Assembly: GCA_030425145.1 (NCBI GenBank)
Contig: JAUHVK010000022.1
Coordinates: forward strand, 1-64,000
Origin: Alphaproteobacteria bacterium
Lineage (GTDB): Bacteria; Pseudomonadota; Alphaproteobacteria; Rhodobacterales; Rhodobacteraceae
Reading direction: 5' to 3'
Length of the DNA: 64,000 bases
Shown here: piece after piece, positions 9,950 through 19,000 of the stretch
How the letters are laid out: every line of letters starts with the position of its first letter
Position numbering within the stretch: the stretch's first letter is position 1
Notes under the pieces: generated by a model
The model's database searches: none
What the model was told of the DNA's origin: nothing
What the model saw: the letters and a program-made list of their open reading frames with translations, nothing else
Program-made: the position numbers and the translations under genes

Positions 9950-10384
9950 TCAGCCTGTCGGTCGTTGATAGCTGCTGACCATTTCGTAATCTTTACGCGG
10001 GCCGGAGACCCTCCAAGTACTGGTCCAAACCGGCCATTCATCGAACATGTAGCGCACCTGATAGGTGTCCGGGTCACACCAGTGTTGGGCTTCCGGCGTG
10101 GTTGCATCGAAGCTGTGGAAAAAGCGTCCGTCCTCGAACTCGACACTCACCAACCCGTCGACCTCGCACCACCGATAGCGGCGTTCTGCGGTGAAGGGCG
10201 CGTGGCCGGGAAGGGTCAGCTTCCCCGTCTCGAAATAGGACAATCCATAGTCTGCGAGCGTGAACACGGCTGTTCCATCGAACTGGCCAGTCGAACCGGC
10301 GCGATGGTCGATGATGCGCCGTGAGAGAGACCATTCTCCTGAGAAACCGGCGAGTGCTGGCGCGATTTTGACGGTCACGCGCAC
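9950..10384 (-). CDS. DUF6314 family protein
   Basis: About 144 residues, beta-rich, without signal peptide or membrane segment. The pattern of an initial FSGEWSLSRRI strand, then GTAVFT, YRW, FEDGRFFHSFD and C-terminal DEWPVWTSTWRVSGPRKDYEMVSSYQR resembles DUF6314, a small beta-barrel-like family of unknown function. The start is a GTG at 10384 or 10378; no strong ribosome site decides between them. It is transcribed away from purB, which shares the ~120-nt upstream region. Family assignment is by eye. Confidence 0.6.
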   Translation of the reverse strand: MRVTVKIAPALAGFSGEWSLSRRIIDHRAGSTGQFDGTAVFTLADYGLSYFETGKLTLPGHAPFTAERRYRWCEVDGLVSVEFEDGRFFHSFDATTPEAQHWCDPDTYQVRYMFDEWPVWTSTWRVSGPRKDYEMVSSYQRPTG

Positions 10385-10506
10385 AACTCATGCAGATCAG
10401 TCAGGGCAAAGCGTCTCATTCCGGTTGGCCTCTCTTGTCGTGCTCCGGTCCGCAGTCTAGGACTGCGCCAAATTTCCGCAAGCCAGCCGATGAAAGGATC
10501 GCGCAC

Positions 10507-11811
10507 ATGATCCCCCGTTATTCCCGTCCCGAAATGGTGTCGATCTGGGAACCCGCCACAAAGTTCCGCATCTGGTACGAGATCGAGGCCCATGCCTGCG
10601 ACGCGATGGCCGATCTGGGTGTGATCCCGCGCGAAAACGCCGATGCGGTCTGGAAGGCCAAGGATGTCGAGTTCGACGTTGCCCGGATTGACGAGATCGA
10701 AGCGGTGACGAAGCACGACGTAATCGCGTTCCTGACACACCTGGCTGAGCATGTGGGGTCGGAAGAGGCTCGCTTTGTGCATCAGGGCATGACGTCCTCG
10801 GACGTTCTGGACACCTGCTTCAACGTGCAGCTTGTCCGCGCGTCGGATATTCTGATCAAGGACCTCGAAGGGCTTCTGGCCGCTCTTAAGCGCCGCGCCT
10901 ATGAGCACAAGGACACGGTACGCATCGGTCGCTCACACGGCATCCACGCGGAACCCACGACAATGGGCCTGACCTTTGCCCGCTTCTACGCCGAGATGGA
11001 CCGCAACCTGAGCCGGATGCGCGATGCGCGCGCCGAGATCGCTACCGGCGCCATCTCCGGTGCTGTTGGTACCTTCGCCAATATCGACCCGGGCGTCGAA
11101 GAGCATGTCTGTGACAAGCTGGGCCTCGTGCCGGAACCGATCAGCACTCAGGTGATCCCGCGCGACCGACATGCGGCGTTCTTCGCGACTTTGGGTGTGA
11201 TCGCCAGCAGCATCGAAAACATCGCTATCGAAATCCGCCACATGCAGCGCACCGAAGTGCTGGAAGGCGCGGAGTTCTTCTCGATGGGTCAGAAAGGCTC
11301 GTCGGCCATGCCGCACAAAAAGAACCCGGTGTTGACCGAAAACCTGACGGGCCTTGCCCGAATGGTTCGCTCTGCCGTGATTCCGGCAATGGAGAACGTG
11401 GCGCTTTGGCACGAACGTGACATCTCGCACTCGTCCGTCGAACGGATGATCGGTCCCGACGCGACGATCACACTCGATTTCGCGCTGGCCCGTCTGACAG
11501 GCGTGATCGACAAGATGCTGGTCTTTCCGGAGAACATGCTGGAAAACATGAACAAATTCCCGGGGCTCGTCATGTCGCAGCGGGTGCTTTTGGCTCTGAC
11601 CCAAGCCGGTGTCAGCCGCGAGGACGCCTATTCCTACGTGCAGCGCAATGCGCTGAAAGTCTGGGAACACCGGACCGACTTCAAACAGGAATTGCTGAAC
11701 GATCCGGACGTTACCAAGGCGCTGACGCCTGCGCAGATCGAAGAGAAGTTCGATCTTGGGTATCACACCAAGCATGTCGACACGATTTTCGCCCGGGTGT
11801 TCGGCCAGTAA
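10507..11811 (+). CDS. purB: Adenylosuccinate lyase
   Basis: 434 residues. It cleaves SAICAR and adenylosuccinate to release fumarate, acting twice in purine synthesis. The start at 10507 is preceded by AAAGGA and matches the family N terminus (MIPRYSRPEM); an open frame upstream is not conserved. The substrate loop GSSAMPHKKNP begins at residue 264. TSSDVLDTC and GRSHGIHAEPTT carry the other active-site His/Ser groups. A stem-loop overlaps the stop codon. purC-S-Q lie 3.6 kb downstream. Confidence 0.97.
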   Translation: MIPRYSRPEMVSIWEPATKFRIWYEIEAHACDAMADLGVIPRENADAVWKAKDVEFDVARIDEIEAVTKHDVIAFLTHLAEHVGSEEARFVHQGMTSSDVLDTCFNVQLVRASDILIKDLEGLLAALKRRAYEHKDTVRIGRSHGIHAEPTTMGLTFARFYAEMDRNLSRMRDARAEIATGAISGAVGTFANIDPGVEEHVCDKLGLVPEPISTQVIPRDRHAAFFATLGVIASSIENIAIEIRHMQRTEVLEGAEFFSMGQKGSSAMPHKKNPVLTENLTGLARMVRSAVIPAMENVALWHERDISHSSVERMIGPDATITLDFALARLTGVIDKMLVFPENMLENMNKFPGLVMSQRVLLALTQAGVSREDAYSYVQRNALKVWEHRTDFKQELLNDPDVTKALTPAQIEEKFDLGYHTKHVDTIFARVFGQ

Positions 11812-11830
11812 GCCCGTTCCATCGGGCTTA
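11809..11830 (+). terminator. Stem-loop at the purB stop codon
   Basis: Perfect 8-bp stem (TAAGCCCG 11809-11816 with 11823-11830) that includes the TAA stop, 6-nt loop. The following sequence is only modestly T-rich (cagcttgttc), so termination or 3'-end protection is likely but not certain. Confidence 0.55.
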
Positions 11831-11840
11831 CAGCTTGTTC

Positions 11841-11875
11841 AAAAAAGCTGGCAAGGCGCATCGAAGCGCCTTGCC
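11841..11875 (-). terminator. Rho-independent terminator after the saccharopine operon (minus strand)
   Basis: Perfect 10-bp stem (11850-11859 with 11866-11875), loop atcgaa. A6 at 11841-11846 gives a T6 tract on the minus strand, three bases after the stem. It follows directly on the stop of the saccharopine reductase gene. Confidence 0.85.
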
Positions 11876-11877
11876 GC

Positions 11878-13008
11878 TCACTTCAAATGGTCAACCACCA
11901 TGAGGTGCTGCGCCAGCGTCTGAACCTCGTCCAGCCAGCGTACCACCAACTTTGGATCATGCGGCGCAGGGCTGACGCCTGCGGGGATTTCGCGGTTCAG
12001 CACCGCTTCGATCGCCAGCGACACAGGGACTGACACCAAACGCGCCATTGCGGTCCCACGCGCATCGCCCCAGGCATCCATCACGTAGGTCTTGTGCCAG
12101 ACGGCGACACCGTCTTTCTCGGCCAGTAGATCGACGCACAGCACGACACGATCCGCTTCGTCAGGGCCGTATGCGTTTTTCTCCAACAGCTCCGCTGCCA
12201 TGTCTGCGAGGCGATCATCACTGGCTGTTCCGACTTCGGCAAAGATATCCGCCCACGCATCTGCCCATCCATTCAGGCGCAGGGTGCCACGGACAAATTC
12301 CTTCACCTTCCAGGTTTGTTCAAAGCGATAATCCGCCATGAAGGGCAGGCTGTCCCGGTTGGGATAAACCTCGAACGCTTCGGGCTGCGGCAAGGGCGCA
12401 TCGTAACGTGTGATCGCGTCCCATGGCCGCTTGACGTCAAGCTCGGTGAAATGCCGGATTGATTTCGAGGGTGATCGCAGCGCTTTCAGAACACCAACCG
12501 GCGCCCAGCTGAATTTGTAGCGAAACGCGTTGGCAGTCTTTGGGACGCCACCGCAGTATGATTTGAATGAGATAACATTTTCAGCGTCATACGCTGCACT
12601 CTTGCGGTAATCAGCTACCAAATGATGCGCCATCAGGTGGTCGATCCCCGGATCAAGACCGACCTCGTTCACCAGCGCTACGCCCGCCTGTTTCGCTGCT
12701 GAATCCAGAGCGCGCATTTCCGGCGCGATATACGACGACGACACAAAATGCGCGCCGTGGTCGATGGCGATTTGCGCCAGTTGCACGTGCCAGTCGCCGG
12801 GCAGCATCGACACCACCACATCGCCGGGCTGAACCGCCTCGGCCAATGCCGCTGGATCAAACGCGCGAATGTCGTCGATCAGATCGCCCACCGCTTTGCG
12901 GGCCTTTTCGACTGTACGGTTCCACACCGTCACGGAATGCCCGTCCTGGATCAGCCGTCGAAGTCCGGGCACCGAAGACAGGCCCGTGCCACACCAATGA
13001 ACCGTCAT
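11878..13008 (-). CDS. Saccharopine dehydrogenase, glutamate-forming (LYS9-type reductase)
   Basis: 376 residues. The N-terminal Rossmann segment reads HWCGTGLSSVPGLRRL with VWNRTVEKARKAV after it, and continues VVVSMLPGDWHVQLA and the family GLDPGIDHLMAHH block (about residue 117 onward). The C-terminal part is the saccharopine-dehydrogenase-like domain. The family splits saccharopine to glutamate and aminoadipate semialdehyde. Its start overlaps the stop of the lysine-forming enzyme gene by 4 nt (13005-13008, ATGA), so the pair is coupled. Direction (lysine catabolism) is inferred from the lack of fungal-type synthesis genes. Confidence 0.85.
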   Translation of the reverse strand: MTVHWCGTGLSSVPGLRRLIQDGHSVTVWNRTVEKARKAVGDLIDDIRAFDPAALAEAVQPGDVVVSMLPGDWHVQLAQIAIDHGAHFVSSSYIAPEMRALDSAAKQAGVALVNEVGLDPGIDHLMAHHLVADYRKSAAYDAENVISFKSYCGGVPKTANAFRYKFSWAPVGVLKALRSPSKSIRHFTELDVKRPWDAITRYDAPLPQPEAFEVYPNRDSLPFMADYRFEQTWKVKEFVRGTLRLNGWADAWADIFAEVGTASDDRLADMAAELLEKNAYGPDEADRVVLCVDLLAEKDGVAVWHKTYVMDAWGDARGTAMARLVSVPVSLAIEAVLNREIPAGVSPAPHDPKLVVRWLDEVQTLAQHLMVVDHLK

Positions 13009-14057
13009 GTTGTCACCTTCTGGATATGCGTGTCGAAATAGGTTTTTGCGCGTCCCCAGACGCCTTGGTCGATGGCGCTAAGGGACTTGAGATGCGGCAA
13101 GAGCTGCGCTGCGAAATCCTCTGAGGATTCGCGCGGCATCAGGGAGGGAAGATTGTCGATCGCCATCACGTCCAGCGGCGGCGCGTCACAGGCTCGTGTT
13201 ACCGGCGTTTCCCAGCTCGTTACGTGGTCATAGACCTTGATCGGAGAGAAATCGCTGTCCGGATCACAGGCAATATCCCCGATCACACGGAGGTTGCGAT
13301 CCTGTTCGCAGGTGTCAGCAGGCACAAAGACCGGGGTGCCCGGGCGCGCAAGGATGCAGTTAAAAAACACGGTATGTTCAAGCACTTCCGGGAAAGGGCC
13401 GCCATGCGCGGTTTCCGCCATGTCCCATTTGGTGACGGTCAGGCCAACCTCTTCGCATAGGTCGCTGGCCCCGGTTCCGACCCGTCCCAACGCGCCGATC
13501 ACCAAAGCTGCAGGCGTTGCCCCATTAAGGGCCGTCTTCACATCGTCACGCATGGCTTTCGAGGATGGCCAGGTGCTGACAGAGGGGCAGGGCGTTCCGC
13601 TCTGTTGCGCCGCGTAGGCGAGCAGCGACACTGCCGCACCAGCATAACCGGCCCAATAGCCAAACGCCGCCACGCGCCGACCGTCGGCGCTCTCGAGGTA
13701 TTCAAGATCATAAAGCGCGCCGCCACCGGTCTTGAAGCGCGAGAGCAACCGCTGGCCGGCTGGTTGCCCCTTATAGGCATGTCCGAACATAATGTGCCGA
13801 TGGCGCAGCGGTGTGCCATCGTCCGGCAATTCTTTAAGCCCGAAGATGATCGCGTCGTCGGGCGCATCGACCCAAGCGCCCTCGGATGCGATCTGCGCAC
13901 CCGCCGCCTTGTACGCGGCGATGTCGATCACGCGTGTCGCGCTGTCTTCGACGGTGACGTCAAACCCTTGCGCAATCAATTGCGCCACGCCATCGGGCAG
14001 AATGCCGACGCGTTCTTCATTCTCGCGGCTCTCCGCGCGTACCCACAGATGGGTCAT
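13005..14057 (-). CDS. Saccharopine dehydrogenase, lysine-forming (LYS1-type)
   Basis: 350 residues related to alanine dehydrogenase. The N terminus LWVRAESRENEERVGILPDGVAQLIAQGFDVTVE is typical of LYS1. The middle has IIFGLKELPDD and HIMFGHAYKGQ; the NAD fold follows with ALVIGALGRVGTGASDLCEEVG. It condenses lysine and 2-oxoglutarate to saccharopine in the catabolic direction, and the next gene splits the product. It is transcribed first in the pair. About 110 nt separate it from the upstream histidine phosphatase gene on the same strand. Confidence 0.85.
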   Translation of the reverse strand: MTHLWVRAESRENEERVGILPDGVAQLIAQGFDVTVEDSATRVIDIAAYKAAGAQIASEGAWVDAPDDAIIFGLKELPDDGTPLRHRHIMFGHAYKGQPAGQRLLSRFKTGGGALYDLEYLESADGRRVAAFGYWAGYAGAAVSLLAYAAQQSGTPCPSVSTWPSSKAMRDDVKTALNGATPAALVIGALGRVGTGASDLCEEVGLTVTKWDMAETAHGGPFPEVLEHTVFFNCILARPGTPVFVPADTCEQDRNLRVIGDIACDPDSDFSPIKVYDHVTSWETPVTRACDAPPLDVMAIDNLPSLMPRESSEDFAAQLLPHLKSLSAIDQGVWGRAKTYFDTHIQKVTT

Positions 14058-14169
14058 AGTATCCCCTCATTTCGACTCGCTGCACCCTAGCCAGCGCGTC
14101 GCCGGTACAAAAGCCCGCCCCGTTGGTCTTGTGTTGAAAATTATCCCCGCAGGAGCGCGGTCAGCCCAC

Positions 14170-14829
14170 CTAGATATGCGTCTGGGCGAACATGCGGTCC
14201 GGTGTATCCAGATGCGGCAGGGCGTTGAACTGCGTCAGCGCCAATTGGCCCTCAAGCGGCAGCCACGAACTCACCGAAGTGTTTTGGATCGACAGGCACA
14301 CATTGCAGAAGGCGGGCATGTCGAGGCCAAGCGTCAAACGCATCGCCATCCCGATCAAACCACCAGAGGTGACCACCAGCGATCGCCCCGGCAGGGCGCT
14401 GATCTCATCCAATGCATCCCGCACACGGCTTTCGAAGTGGTCAAAACGTTCCGGTGCGCCTTCCAGCTTGCCGTCCTGCCAGTGCTGGAACAGGCAGGGT
14501 AGGTGGCGGACAAACCCTTCGCGCGTGTTGGGTAAAGTGATCCCGTGCTGATCCGCCAGAAGCTGCGAGAGCGTGAAGTACTCCAACTCGTTCAGGCGTT
14601 CGTCACGGGTGACGGGGCCGGGTGTCTCTGCTGCGATGCCATCGGCCGTCTCGACATGGCGTCGCAACGTTCCGGTCCAGACATGTGCAAACACGTCGCC
14701 ACGCTGGCGGAAATGTTCGCCCAGCCATCCCGCTTGTTGATGCCCCAAAGGACTCAACCGGTCGTAGTCGCCCTCGTCGCGGGCACCGGTATTGGCCTGT
14801 CCGTGGCGAACCAAAACGATATGCGACAT
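14170..14829 (-). CDS. Histidine phosphatase family protein
   Basis: 219 residues beginning MSHIVLVRHGQAN; RHG at residues 8-10 contains the phospho-accepting His. The second conserved region has WTGTLRRHVETADGI, and the late catalytic His position is replaced in the stretch SLVVTSGGLIGMAMRL, where many members have VSHGG. If that alignment is right, the second catalytic His is missing (S-G-G), which would weaken or alter phosphatase activity. Substrate unknown; the family covers phosphoglycerate mutases, SixA and sugar phosphatases. It is upstream of, and on the same strand as, the saccharopine pair. Confidence 0.85.
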   Translation of the reverse strand: MSHIVLVRHGQANTGARDEGDYDRLSPLGHQQAGWLGEHFRQRGDVFAHVWTGTLRRHVETADGIAAETPGPVTRDERLNELEYFTLSQLLADQHGITLPNTREGFVRHLPCLFQHWQDGKLEGAPERFDHFESRVRDALDEISALPGRSLVVTSGGLIGMAMRLTLGLDMPAFCNVCLSIQNTSVSSWLPLEGQLALTQFNALPHLDTPDRMFAQTHI

Positions 14830-14849
14830 GCGGCCTCGGGATGTGTTGG

Positions 14850-14884
14850 AACAAAAAGAAAGCGCGCCCGACAGGCGGGCGCGC
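14850..14884 (-). terminator. Rho-independent terminator (minus strand)
   Basis: Nine-bp G+C stem (14862-14870 with 14876-14884), loop acagg. The plus-strand acaaaaagaaa before it reads as TTTCTTTTTG on the minus strand. It ends the DUF1476 gene. Confidence 0.85.
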
Positions 14885-14904
14885 GATTGTCTCGATCCCT
14901 GGGA

Positions 14905-15219
14905 TCAGACTTCTTTCATGATCTGCGCTTTGGCTTCGACCAGGAGTTCGGCCATCTTGGCGCGAATCTCGTCGTCGCTGGCCTTGCCGCCCAGATCGCC
15001 GGAAACCTTGCGCACCACGTCTTCGTGGCCGGCTTCCTCGAAATCGGCTTTTACGACTTCCTTGGCATATTCTGCCGCGTCGTCACCGGATTTGCCCAAC
15101 AGACCAGCGGCCCAGAGACCCAGCAGTTTGTTGCGGCGGGCTTCGGCTTTGAATTGCATTTCCGCATCATGAGCGTACTTGTTTTCAAAAGCGTGTTCGC
15201 GTTCATCAAAAGTCGACAT
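14905..15219 (-). CDS. F1-ATPase inhibitor zeta subunit (DUF1476)
   Basis: 104 residues from ATG at 15219, which has AGGAG nine bases upstream; the open frame extends further but without a site. The sequence begins MSTFDEREHAFENKYAHDAEM, the hallmark of DUF1476. In Paracoccus this family is the zeta subunit, which blocks rotation of F1-ATPase in the hydrolytic direction through its N-terminal helix. The rest is a predicted four-helix bundle (RRNKLLGLWAAGLLGKSGDDAAEYAKEVV). It acts on the cytoplasmic face of the inner membrane. It is a single-gene unit with its own terminator, divergent from purC. Confidence 0.9.
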   Translation of the reverse strand: MSTFDEREHAFENKYAHDAEMQFKAEARRNKLLGLWAAGLLGKSGDDAAEYAKEVVKADFEEAGHEDVVRKVSGDLGGKASDDEIRAKMAELLVEAKAQIMKEV

Positions 15220-15416
15220 CAGGGCATTCTCCTGGGGAAGTGTTGGTGTTGGGTCTGGTATGGCCCGACGCGCCGCGCGGTTCAAGTGCGCGCGTTGCTT
15301 GCGGCACGGTCCTGCATGCACTAAGAGGCACTCAACCGTGACCGTTTTCCGTTGGGTAAGACGGCATTATGCAGTCCGTATTCGTGCCGTTCGGCGCATT
15401 GACAGAAAGATCCCAC

Positions 15417-16178
15417 ATGGCCCGTCGCAAGAAGATTTACGAAGGCAAAGCCAAGATCCTGTACGAAGGCCCCGAACCGGGAACGATTGTCCAGTATTTT
15501 AAGGACGATGCGACTGCATTTAATGCTGAAAAGCGCGATGTGATCGATGGCAAAGGCGTGCTCAACAACCGCCTGAGCGAGTTCTTCATGCTGGGACTCA
15601 ACTCCATTGGTGTACCCACCCATTTCCTCAAGCGGCTGAACATGCGCGAACAGCTGGTTCGCCAGTGCGAGATCATCCCGCTTGAGGTCATTGTGCGCAA
15701 TTTTGCCGCTGGCACGATGGCAAAGCGTTTGGGCATCGAAGAAGGCACAGCGCTGCCGCGCCCGATCGTCGAATACTGCTACAAGGACGACAAGCTGGGT
15801 GATCCGCTCGTCACGGAAGAGCATATCGCCGCCTTTGGCTGGGCCAGCCAGCAGGACATGGACGACATTCTGAGCCTCGCGCTGCGGGTCAACGACTTCA
15901 TGTCCGGCCTGATGTATGGTGTCGGTATCAAGCTTGTGGACTTCAAGATCGAGATCGGCCGCGTCTTTGACGGCGATTACCAGCGCCTTGTCGTGGCTGA
16001 CGAAATCAGCCCGGACAGCTGCCGCCTGTGGGACATCGAATCTGGGCGCAAACTCGACAAGGATGTGTTCCGGCGCGATCTGGGCAATCTGACCGACGCC
16101 TATACCGAGGTGGCCCGTCGTCTGGGCGTCATGCCGCAGAACGCGACGCCGATGGAAAAGCCGAAGCTCATCAACTGA
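15417..16178 (+). CDS. purC: Phosphoribosylaminoimidazole-succinocarboxamide synthase
   Basis: 253 residues from ATG at 15417, the family start ([18 protein letters not shown]); an upstream in-frame ATG at 15369 adds 16 unconserved residues. It joins aspartate to CAIR to give SAICAR, the substrate later cleaved by PurB. Conserved blocks include [32 protein letters not shown] and VDFKIEIGR. It is followed by purS and purQ. The 87-nt gap to purS contains an element resembling the window's CTTCTTTTTCCAAATA repeat on the opposite strand, with a G5/C5 hairpin. Confidence 0.97.
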   Translation: MARRKKIYEGKAKILYEGPEPGTIVQYFKDDATAFNAEKRDVIDGKGVLNNRLSEFFMLGLNSIGVPTHFLKRLNMREQLVRQCEIIPLEVIVRNFAAGTMAKRLGIEEGTALPRPIVEYCYKDDKLGDPLVTEEHIAAFGWASQQDMDDILSLALRVNDFMSGLMYGVGIKLVDFKIEIGRVFDGDYQRLVVADEISPDSCRLWDIESGRKLDKDVFRRDLGNLTDAYTEVARRLGVMPQNATPMEKPKLIN

Positions 16179-16265
16179 CGCGGTGCCTGTGATGGGCCTC
16201 GCATCTGCATATTTGGAAAAAGAAGAAGGGGGACAGTTGCGCCCCCGGACAAGTCGGAGACGATC

Positions 16266-16496
16266 ATGAAAGCACGGGTGCATGTGATGCTGAAGGACGG
16301 GGTGCTGGACCCTCAGGGCGAGGCGGTTCGCCATGCGCTTGGTGGGCTGGGTTTTGGCGGCGTCGAAAAGGTGCGGCAGGGCAAGGTGATCGAGCTTGAT
16401 CTGGCGGATGGCACCACCGAGGACACTGTGCGCGAGATGTGTGATAAGCTGCTCGCGAACACGGTGATCGAAAGCTACCAGATCGAGATGAGCTGA
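16266..16496 (+). CDS. purS: Phosphoribosylformylglycinamidine synthase subunit PurS
   Basis: 76 residues (MKARVHVMLKDGVLDPQGEAVRHALGGLGF), the usual size. PurS dimers bridge PurQ and small-type PurL in the three-part FGAM synthase. The start has GGAG upstream. The stop overlaps the purQ start by one base (TGATG), so the two are coupled. Small-type purL is not in the window. Confidence 0.95.
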   Translation: MKARVHVMLKDGVLDPQGEAVRHALGGLGFGGVEKVRQGKVIELDLADGTTEDTVREMCDKLLANTVIESYQIEMS

Positions 16497-17164
16497 TGCG
16501 CGCGGCGGTTGTAGTTTTCCCCGGCTCAAACTGTGACCGGGATTTGGCCGTGGCGTTCCGCGAGGCGGGATGCCAGGTCGAAATGGTCTGGCACAAGGAC
16601 ACGGCCTTGCCGTCGGGCATCGACATCGTTGGCATTCCCGGCGGGTTCTCCTTTGGTGACTACCTGCGCTGTGGTGCCATTGCGGCCAATTCGCCGATCT
16701 GTGCTGAGATCAAGGCACACGCCAACCGGGGTGGTTTTGTTCTGGGGATCTGCAACGGCTTCCAGGTGCTTACCGAAACCAAACTGCTTCCCGGCGCATT
16801 GCTGCGCAATGCGGGTCTGAAATACATCTGCCGCACCGTGCCGCTGACCGTGGGCACCAGCGACAGCATCTACACAGCAGGCTACGAAGCAGGGCAGCAG
16901 ATCGGTATCCCGATTGCGCACCATGACGGCAATTACACAGCCTCCGACGAAGTTGTGGCGCAGTTGACCGGTGAGGATCGCATCGCCTTCCGTTATGCCG
17001 ACAACCCGAATGGTTCCACCGCCGACATCGCGGGCATCTTGTCGGAAAACCGGCGTGTGCTGGGCATGATGCCGCATCCGGAACGTGCGGCCGATGCCAA
17101 GCACGGCGGCACTGATGGCAAAGCCATGTTCACCAGCATCGCGAGTGCGCTTGCGGCGGCATAG
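16496..17164 (+). CDS. purQ: Phosphoribosylformylglycinamidine synthase subunit PurQ (glutaminase)
   Basis: 222 residues, class I glutamine amidotransferase fold. The nucleophile Cys sits in VLGICNGFQVL (about residue 86), and the His/Glu pair in MMPHPERAAD near the C terminus. It supplies ammonia to PurL for FGAM formation. The N-terminal VVVFPGSNCDRDLA is typical of PurQ. It is the last gene of purC-S-Q; dctB begins 67 nt later. Confidence 0.96.
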   Translation: MRAAVVVFPGSNCDRDLAVAFREAGCQVEMVWHKDTALPSGIDIVGIPGGFSFGDYLRCGAIAANSPICAEIKAHANRGGFVLGICNGFQVLTETKLLPGALLRNAGLKYICRTVPLTVGTSDSIYTAGYEAGQQIGIPIAHHDGNYTASDEVVAQLTGEDRIAFRYADNPNGSTADIAGILSENRRVLGMMPHPERAADAKHGGTDGKAMFTSIASALAAA

Positions 17165-17231
17165 CGCCGGTTGACGCAGGCGTGACGCGGCGCCGCTTGA
17201 GAGGCGGTCGGGATTTGCGTATTTTGACGCA

Positions 17232-18995
17232 ATGGCCAAACGTGCTTCAATGATGCGAGACACCACCCGGACAGGCTCTCTGTCCTGGAGGGTGCGTATT
17301 GCATTGATGTTGTTGACCGCCGTCGCGGTGGCCACCGTTTTTGTAACCAACCGCTTCCTGACCGACCGCTTTACCGAAAGCACCCGCAATCGCGCTGAAC
17401 TGCGCCTGGCGCTTTACTCCGGCAACCTCGTGTCCGAACTGCGCCGCAACGCCATTGTGCCGCAGCTTCTGGCCCGTGACCCTGCATTGATCGGGGCGCT
17501 GAATTCGGGTGATTTCTCACAGAGTTCACAGCGTCTGATCTCTTTCGTGGACGAGATCGGTGCAGCCTCGCTGATGCTGCTTGACCGCGATGGCAGGACC
17601 GTGGCGGCAACCAACCGCGAACGTCTGGGCGAACAGCACCGCAATGCGGCGTACTTTGTCGAGGCGCTCCGCTCGAATGCCACGGTCTTCACTTCGCAGC
17701 GCCTGGAGGTCGGCAGCTACAATTTCAGCTATTCCCGCCGCATCGAAAGTCAGGGCCAATCCATCGGGGTGATTGTGGTCGAGGTCGATCTGGCCAAGTT
17801 CGAACGCGCCTGGGCGGGCATTTCGGACGCGGTACTGGTGACCAACAGCGAGGGTGAGATCATCCTTGCAACTGAACCCCGCTGGCGGGGTCAGTCCGTG
17901 GCAACAGCCTTGGAGCGCGAACCTGCTGACAGCGCCATTGAGCGCGCCATCCGCGCCACCGCCGATTGGACGGCGCTTCCAGCTGATGCCTATTTCCAGG
18001 GTGAGGCAGTGATGCGGGTCGAAGGTCGCATCCCTTTCCGGGGCTGGAGCATGGTCTCCTTCACCACTTATGCCAGCGTGCGCGAACGGGTGAACGCGGT
18101 TCTGGCGCTTGAAATTATGGGATTCGCGATTCTGCTCGCACTCGCGTTCTATGCACTCAGCCGCAAGACCGCGTTGCGAATGGCGCTCTTCCAGCGCGAG
18201 TCGGCAGAGCTTCGCGCATTGAACCAAAGGCTACAGCGGGAAATCGCCGAACGCGAAAGGGTGCAGGAGACGCTCGCCGTGGCGGAACAGACGCTGGCGC
18301 AAAGCTCCAAACTCGCCGCCCTTGGCGAGATGTCGGCAGCGGTGAGCCACGAATTGAACCAACCGCTGGCGGCGATGAAAACCTACCTTGCCGGGGCCAA
18401 GCTTTTGATGCGCCGTAATCGGTCTGAAGAAGCGCTCGCCGCCTTCAGCCGGATCGACGATCTGATCGAACGGATGGGCGGCATCACGCGCCAGTTGAAA
18501 AGCTACGCGCGAAAGGGGCAAGAGGCGTTTTCGCCAGTGAATATGGGCGATGCACTGGCTTCATCCCTGTCGATGATGGAGCCACAGCTTAAGTCCCGTA
18601 AGGTGAAGATCACCAAGATCCTACCCGAGGAGAAGGTGCTGGTGATGGGCGACCGAATGCGGATCGAACAGGTGATGATCAACCTTCTGCGCAACGCGCT
18701 CGATGCGACGAAAACCGTTTCGGACCCGCAGCTTGAGATCATTCTGGCAAGCGGTGAGACTGCGACCCTCACGATCCGGGACAACGGGCACGGGATTGAA
18801 GACCTCGATGCGCTGTTCGAGCCCTTTTACACCACCAAGCAGCCCGGCGATGGCGTCGGGCTGGGTCTTGCCATTTCCTCGGGGATCGTAAACGACCTTG
18901 GAGGACGGCTGCTGGCCCGCAACGCAGAAGAAGGTGGGGCGGTGTTCGAAATGCAGCTTCCGATATTGAACGACCAAACGCAGGCGGCGGAGTGA
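17232..18995 (+). CDS. dctB: Sensor histidine kinase, DctB type
   Basis: 587 residues. A short cytoplasmic tail is followed by a membrane segment (about 20-37) and a ~250-residue periplasmic double-Cache/PAS-like region containing SLMLLDRDGRTVAATNRE. A second membrane segment lies about 295-312 (MGFAILLALAFYALS), then a coiled coil. The kinase core has H373 in AAVSHELNQPLAAM and ATP-lid motifs NLLRNALDA, DNGHGIEDLDALFEPFYTTK and GVGLGLAIS. DctB proteins sense C4-dicarboxylates; no dctP/Q/M transporter gene is in the window, so the ligand is inferred. The downstream regulator gene overlaps or abuts its stop. Confidence 0.9.
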   Translation: MAKRASMMRDTTRTGSLSWRVRIALMLLTAVAVATVFVTNRFLTDRFTESTRNRAELRLALYSGNLVSELRRNAIVPQLLARDPALIGALNSGDFSQSSQRLISFVDEIGAASLMLLDRDGRTVAATNRERLGEQHRNAAYFVEALRSNATVFTSQRLEVGSYNFSYSRRIESQGQSIGVIVVEVDLAKFERAWAGISDAVLVTNSEGEIILATEPRWRGQSVATALEREPADSAIERAIRATADWTALPADAYFQGEAVMRVEGRIPFRGWSMVSFTTYASVRERVNAVLALEIMGFAILLALAFYALSRKTALRMALFQRESAELRALNQRLQREIAERERVQETLAVAEQTLAQSSKLAALGEMSAAVSHELNQPLAAMKTYLAGAKLLMRRNRSEEALAAFSRIDDLIERMGGITRQLKSYARKGQEAFSPVNMGDALASSLSMMEPQLKSRKVKITKILPEEKVLVMGDRMRIEQVMINLLRNALDATKTVSDPQLEIILASGETATLTIRDNGHGIEDLDALFEPFYTTKQPGDGVGLGLAISSGIVNDLGGRLLARNAEEGGAVFEMQLPILNDQTQAAE

Positions 18996-19000
18996 CCCAA

